NCBI GenBank assembly: GCA_900470195.1
Contig: UEIJ01000005.1
Coordinates: forward strand, 62,001 to 126,000
Length of the DNA: 64,000 nt
Source: Hyphomicrobiales bacterium
GTDB taxonomy: Bacteria > Pseudomonadota > Alphaproteobacteria > Rhizobiales > Rhizobiaceae
Direction of reading: 5' to 3'
The translations under genes and the position numbers were made by a program. Below are positions 60,711-64,000 of this stretch, piece by piece. The stretch's first letter is position 1, and each line of letters begins with the position of its first letter. Under the pieces are notes generated by a model. That model did not search any database, was not told where the DNA came from, and saw nothing but the letters and a program-made list of their open reading frames with translations.

Positions 60711-61951
60711 CCGAAAAACTTCCTTGCCTTTTCCAAGGCTTCCGCCAGTGCATCCACTTCAGCACGGGTATTGTACAGGGCGAAGGATGCACGGCATGTA
60801 GAGGTGACGCCGAAGCGTTTCAAGAGCGGCTGAGCGCAATGCGTTCCGGCACGTACCGCCACCCCTGCCCGATCGATCACCATCGACACGTCATGCGCAT
60901 GAATTCCCTCAAGCGCGAACGAGATGATAGCGCCCTTGTCCGGCGCGTTGCCGAAAATTCGCAGCGAGTTGATCCGCCCGAGCTGCTCGTGGGCGTAATC
61001 GCGCAAATCTTCCTCATGGGCGAGGATGGCGTGACGGCCAATCTTTTCCATATATTCAAGCGCTGCGCCAAGACCGATGGCCTGAACGATGGGCGGCGTA
61101 CCGGCCTCAAAGCGGTGCGGCGGATGATTGTAGGTGACGTTTTCTTCAGTCACTTCCTCGATCATTTCGCCGCCGCCCTGAAACGGGCGCATCTTCTCGA
61201 GCATTTCAGCGCGACCATAAAGGACGCCGATGCCCGAAGGACCATAGACCTTATGACCGGTGAAGACATACCAATCACAGCCGAGATCCCGCACATCAAC
61301 CGGCAGGTGCACAGCCCCCTGACTGCCATCGACCAGCACCGGAATGCCGCGCGCATGAGCAAGCTCGACGATTTTCTTGATCGGCGTCACCGTACCGAGC
61401 GCATTCGACATATGGGTGATCGCGACAAGCTTGGTGCGGTCCGTCAGGCGCTTCTCGAATTCCTCGATATGGAAGACGCCTTCATCGTCCACCGGCGCGA
61501 AAACAAGCTTTGCCCCTTGTCTTTCGCGAATGAAATGCCACGGCACGATATTGGAGTGATGCTCCATGATCGACAGCAGAATTTCATCGCCTTCGCCAAT
61601 ATGCGGCATGCCGTAGCCATAGGCGACAGTGTTGATCGCCTCGGTCGCGTTTTTCGTGAAGATGATTTCGTCCACCGAACCGGCGTTAAGGAAGCGGCGC
61701 ACCGTCTCACGCGATTTTTCATAGGCGTCCGTCGCCGCGTTTGACAGGAAATGCAGTCCCCGATGAACATTGGCATATTCGTTGGAATAAGCGTGCGTCA
61801 CAGCGTCGATGACGCTCTGCGGCTTCTGCGCCGATGCGCCGTTGTCGAGATAGACGAGCGGCTTGCCGTGCACTTCTCGCGAAAGGATCGGAAAATCCCG
61901 GCGAATCGCCTCGACGTCATAAGCCGCAATCAGCGGATTCTTGTGGTCCAT
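60707..61951 (-). CDS. sufS: cysteine desulfurase SufS
   Basis: PLP enzyme that supplies sulfur for Fe-S clusters. The 414-residue protein has the SufS start (IRRDFPILSREVHGKPLVYLDNGASAQKPQ), the PLP Lys in FTGHKVYGPSGIGVLYG and the catalytic Cys in VRAGTHCAQPL. It lies between sufD and sufT on the same strand. No sufE is visible in this window. Confidence 0.96.
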   Translation of the reverse strand: MDHKNPLIAAYDVEAIRRDFPILSREVHGKPLVYLDNGASAQKPQSVIDAVTHAYSNEYANVHRGLHFLSNAATDAYEKSRETVRRFLNAGSVDEIIFTKNATEAINTVAYGYGMPHIGEGDEILLSIMEHHSNIVPWHFIRERQGAKLVFAPVDDEGVFHIEEFEKRLTDRTKLVAITHMSNALGTVTPIKKIVELAHARGIPVLVDGSQGAVHLPVDVRDLGCDWYVFTGHKVYGPSGIGVLYGRAEMLEKMRPFQGGGEMIEEVTEENVTYNHPPHRFEAGTPPIVQAIGLGAALEYMEKIGRHAILAHEEDLRDYAHEQLGRINSLRIFGNAPDKGAIISFALEGIHAHDVSMVIDRAGVAVRAGTHCAQPLLKRFGVTSTCRASFALYNTRAEVDALAEALEKARKFFG

Positions 61952-61982
61952 GATCGTTCCTCTTGCCGTTTCGGCAGGAAAA

Positions 61983-62008
61983 GGCGGAGCGCAATCACAC
62001 GCTCCGCC
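61983..62008 (-). promoter_or_regulatory. intercistronic hairpin between sufD and sufS
   Basis: A perfect 9-bp inverted repeat (GGCGGAGCG / CGCTCCGCC) with an 8-base loop in the 65-base gap between sufD and sufS. No T run follows, so it more likely affects message stability or partial read-through than full termination. Confidence 0.6.
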
Positions 62009-62016
62009 TCAGTCAA

Positions 62017-63294
62017 TCAGGCGTGGCTGGCGAGCCAGTTGGACAGCACTTCTTCCAGTGCCTCAACCAGCGTTTCGTCTTCCAGCTCCTCGATAATCTC
62101 GGCGATGAATGCCTTGATCAACAGGCCACGAGCCTCGTTTTCCGGAATGCCGCGGGCCATCAGATAGAACAGATAGTCCTTTGACAATTCGGTGACCGTC
62201 GCACCATGGCCGCAGGCCACGTCATCGGCGAAGATTTCGAGTTCGGGCTTGGCATCGAACTCGCCTTCGTCCGACAGCAGCAGGGTGTTGCAGGCCATGC
62301 GGGCGTCGGTCTTCTGGGCGATCTGCGCGACGCGGATCATGCCCTGGAAAACCCCGCGCGCGCGGTCCTTGACCACATTGCGGACAATCTCGGTCGAGCG
62401 GGTGTTCTCCACCAGATGGCCAACCGTCATGGTCACGTCTGTATGGCTGTCATCGGCCAGCAGATTGAGGCCGCGAAGTTCAAAGTCAGAATCTTCTCCG
62501 GCAACGTTGACGTGCACTTCCTGACGCACGAGCTTGCCGCCCGCATTGATGATGTAAAGCGTCAGGCGGGAGCCCTTGCCCATCGTCGCATTGAACTGCG
62601 AGAGCTGCGTTGCCTGACCGAAATCTCGCAGGATAACCCAGAGAATCTCGGCGCCATCGCCAACGGTTACGTGGTTGACAGAAGTGGAGAAGGCATCGCC
62701 CTCGCCGCCATTCTGGCGTTCCACGATCGTGGCCTTGACATTGGCACCAATGCGAACCGGGAAACGTGTGTGCCCCTGTCCGACCTTCTGGATATTCTGG
62801 AGTTCCAGCGGGGCTTCCAGTTCGGTGCCATCGGCAATCGAAACCATCCAGCCATCGCTGACATAGGCAGCGTTGATCTGGCCGATCGTATCGTCGAAGC
62901 CGCGCGACCGGAGCTGGGTGACGAGCGAGCCGTCAGCCAGCGCTTCGCGGACCGGCGTCAGCGAAACGCCCTGAGGCGCATTCGCACCAAGAGCAACGCC
63001 ATTGCTCGCGGCAACAATCGACGAACCGCCGATGAGCGGGGGCAACGCCTGCGTTCCTGCTGACGTGTCGAACGGCGCCACGCCCTTCAGAAGCGTACGG
63101 AAATCCGTATAGTGCCAGCTTTCGACGCGGCGGGATGGAATGCCGTTTTCCTTGAGCGCTTCAAGGGCCGCATCACGCGCAACGACAACATCGCCATTGC
63201 CCGGCAGGTCGCCCATGCGGTCGGCAAAGCTGTCGATCAGCGCGCTTTCAGCCGGCGTTCGCGGCTTGGAAGCTGGAGCGGTCTGGATATTCAT
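62017..63294 (-). CDS. sufD: Fe-S scaffold subunit SufD
   Basis: Subunit of the SufBCD scaffold complex. The 425-residue protein ends in the SufB/D core beta-helix with the family segment FADDVACGHGATVTELSKDYLFYLMARGIPENEARGLLIKAFIAEI. The N-terminal part has ESWHYTDFRTLLKG, typical of SufD. It is followed by sufS and preceded by sufC, the standard order. Confidence 0.95.
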   Translation of the reverse strand: MNIQTAPASKPRTPAESALIDSFADRMGDLPGNGDVVVARDAALEALKENGIPSRRVESWHYTDFRTLLKGVAPFDTSAGTQALPPLIGGSSIVAASNGVALGANAPQGVSLTPVREALADGSLVTQLRSRGFDDTIGQINAAYVSDGWMVSIADGTELEAPLELQNIQKVGQGHTRFPVRIGANVKATIVERQNGGEGDAFSTSVNHVTVGDGAEILWVILRDFGQATQLSQFNATMGKGSRLTLYIINAGGKLVRQEVHVNVAGEDSDFELRGLNLLADDSHTDVTMTVGHLVENTRSTEIVRNVVKDRARGVFQGMIRVAQIAQKTDARMACNTLLLSDEGEFDAKPELEIFADDVACGHGATVTELSKDYLFYLMARGIPENEARGLLIKAFIAEIIEELEDETLVEALEEVLSNWLASHA

Positions 63295-63307
63295 GATCCA
63301 TCCCTCC

Positions 63308-64000
63308 TCAGGCAGCTTCGCCGATTACGTCGGCATAACCGTTTTCTTCCAGATGCAACGCAAGGCTCTTGTCACCGGACTTGATGACCTGGCCCTTGTA
63401 CAGCACGTGCACGCTGTCCGGAACGATATGTTCGAGCAGACGCTGATAGTGCGTAATGACGACCACGGCGCGATCCGGCGAACGCAGGGCGTTCACGCCT
63501 TCCGAAACGATCTTGAGCGCGTCAATGTCAAGACCGGAATCGGTTTCGTCGAGGACGCACAGGCTCGGTTCCAGAAGCTGCATCTGAAGAATTTCAGCGC
63601 GCTTCTTTTCACCGCCCGAGAAGCCAACATTGAGCGGGCGCTTGAGCATGTTCATGTCGATGTTGAGGCCGCCGGCGGCATCCTTCACGCGCTTGATGAA
63701 TTCCGGGATTTTCAGTTCCGGTTCGCCGCGCGCCTTGCGCTGGCTGTTCATGGCGACTTTCAGGAATTCCATCGTGGCAACGCCCGGAATTTCCATCGGG
63801 TACTGAAAAGCCAGGAAGATGCCCTTGGCGGCGCGTTCTGCCGGGTCGAGCTCAAGGATCGACTCCCCATTGTAAAGAATGTCGCCTTCCGTCACTTCGT
63901 AGTCGTCGCGGCCGGCGAGAATATAGGAAAGCGTGGACTTGCCCGAACCGTTCGGACCCATGATCGCAGCAACTTCACCCTTGTTCACGGTGAGGTTCAG
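63308..64000 (-). CDS. sufC: Fe-S assembly ATPase SufC (5' end outside window)
   Basis: ABC-type ATPase of the SufBCD complex. About 230 codons are visible, and the frame continues past the window edge (LNLTVNKGEVAAIMGPNGSGKST), so the true start lies beyond 64000. Walker A is GPNGSGKST, the ABC signature FSGGEKKRAEI and Walker B LCVLDETDSGLD. The C-terminus ends EENGYADVIGEAA, 13 bases before the sufD start. Confidence 0.96.
   Translation of the reverse strand: MNLTVNKGEVAAIMGPNGSGKSTLSYILAGRDDYEVTEGDILYNGESILELDPAERAAKGIFLAFQYPMEIPGVATMEFLKVAMNSQRKARGEPELKIPEFIKRVKDAAGGLNIDMNMLKRPLNVGFSGGEKKRAEILQMQLLEPSLCVLDETDSGLDIDALKIVSEGVNALRSPDRAVVVITHYQRLLEHIVPDSVHVLYKGQVIKSGDKSLALHLEENGYADVIGEAA

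Overview
The window looks like chromosome I of a Brucella/Ochrobactrum-type alphaproteobacterium (Rhizobiales). The evidence is gene content and order: hflX-hfq-trkA-ntrX-ntrY, an Omp2-type porin with the [10 protein letters not shown] start, a PopZ-family polar protein, TolC next to pcm, the suf Fe-S operon, and the amino-acid usage of the encoded proteins. The species is not resolved from this window. Most of the sequence is ordinary core chromosome; one segment is clearly mobile.

Layout. 1-9.3 kb: minus-strand core regulation (HflX, Hfq, TrkA, NtrX/NtrY), a methyltransferase, a GNAT acetyltransferase and an orphan amino-acid-binding protein. 9.8-13.9 kb: a tightly overlapping four-gene operon (GtrA-like, family-2 glycosyltransferase, ChbG/NaxD-like deacetylase, ArnT-like transferase) facing a PAP2 phosphatase. 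It resembles the Francisella FlmF2/NaxD/FlmK and Bordetella Lgm routes that put an amino sugar on lipid A. 14.3-25.0 kb: a 10.7-kb integrated element in tRNA-Arg(CCG).

The element is the most interesting part. It carries a tyrosine integrase, a divergent pair of ribbon-helix-helix regulators with shared operator repeats, an AlpA-like HTH protein, a Spo11/TopoVI-A-like TOPRIM protein, and a winged-helix replication protein whose gene contains five iteron-like repeats. A complete, overlapping HK97-type head and packaging module follows (connector, adaptor, large terminase, HNH, capsid, protease, portal). It has no tail, lysis or recognisable small-terminase gene. The best reading is a capsid-forming phage satellite that would borrow tails from a helper phage; a tail-less prophage remnant is the alternative.

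25-47 kb: an ABC-F ATPase, a lipoate ligase with its accessory domain at the N-terminus, a duplicated Cys-rich secreted protein, the porin, tRNA-Val, an L,D-transpeptidase, class I fumarase, two divergent regulator/enzyme pairs (TetR/SDR and MarR/hydrolase), a molybdenum-cofactor run (moaA-EamA-mobA-mobB) and an amino-acid ABC transporter without an ATPase gene. Its binding protein is a close paralogue of the one at 8.5 kb. 44.7-64 kb: GST, a hydroxyisobutyrate-dehydrogenase-like enzyme, FadL-like porin, valS, popZ, tolC, pcm, sufA-like, TfoX-N, RhlE-like helicase, NAD kinase, tRNA-Thr, a possibly acquired glycosyltransferase, and the sufC-sufD-sufS-sufT operon cut by the window end.
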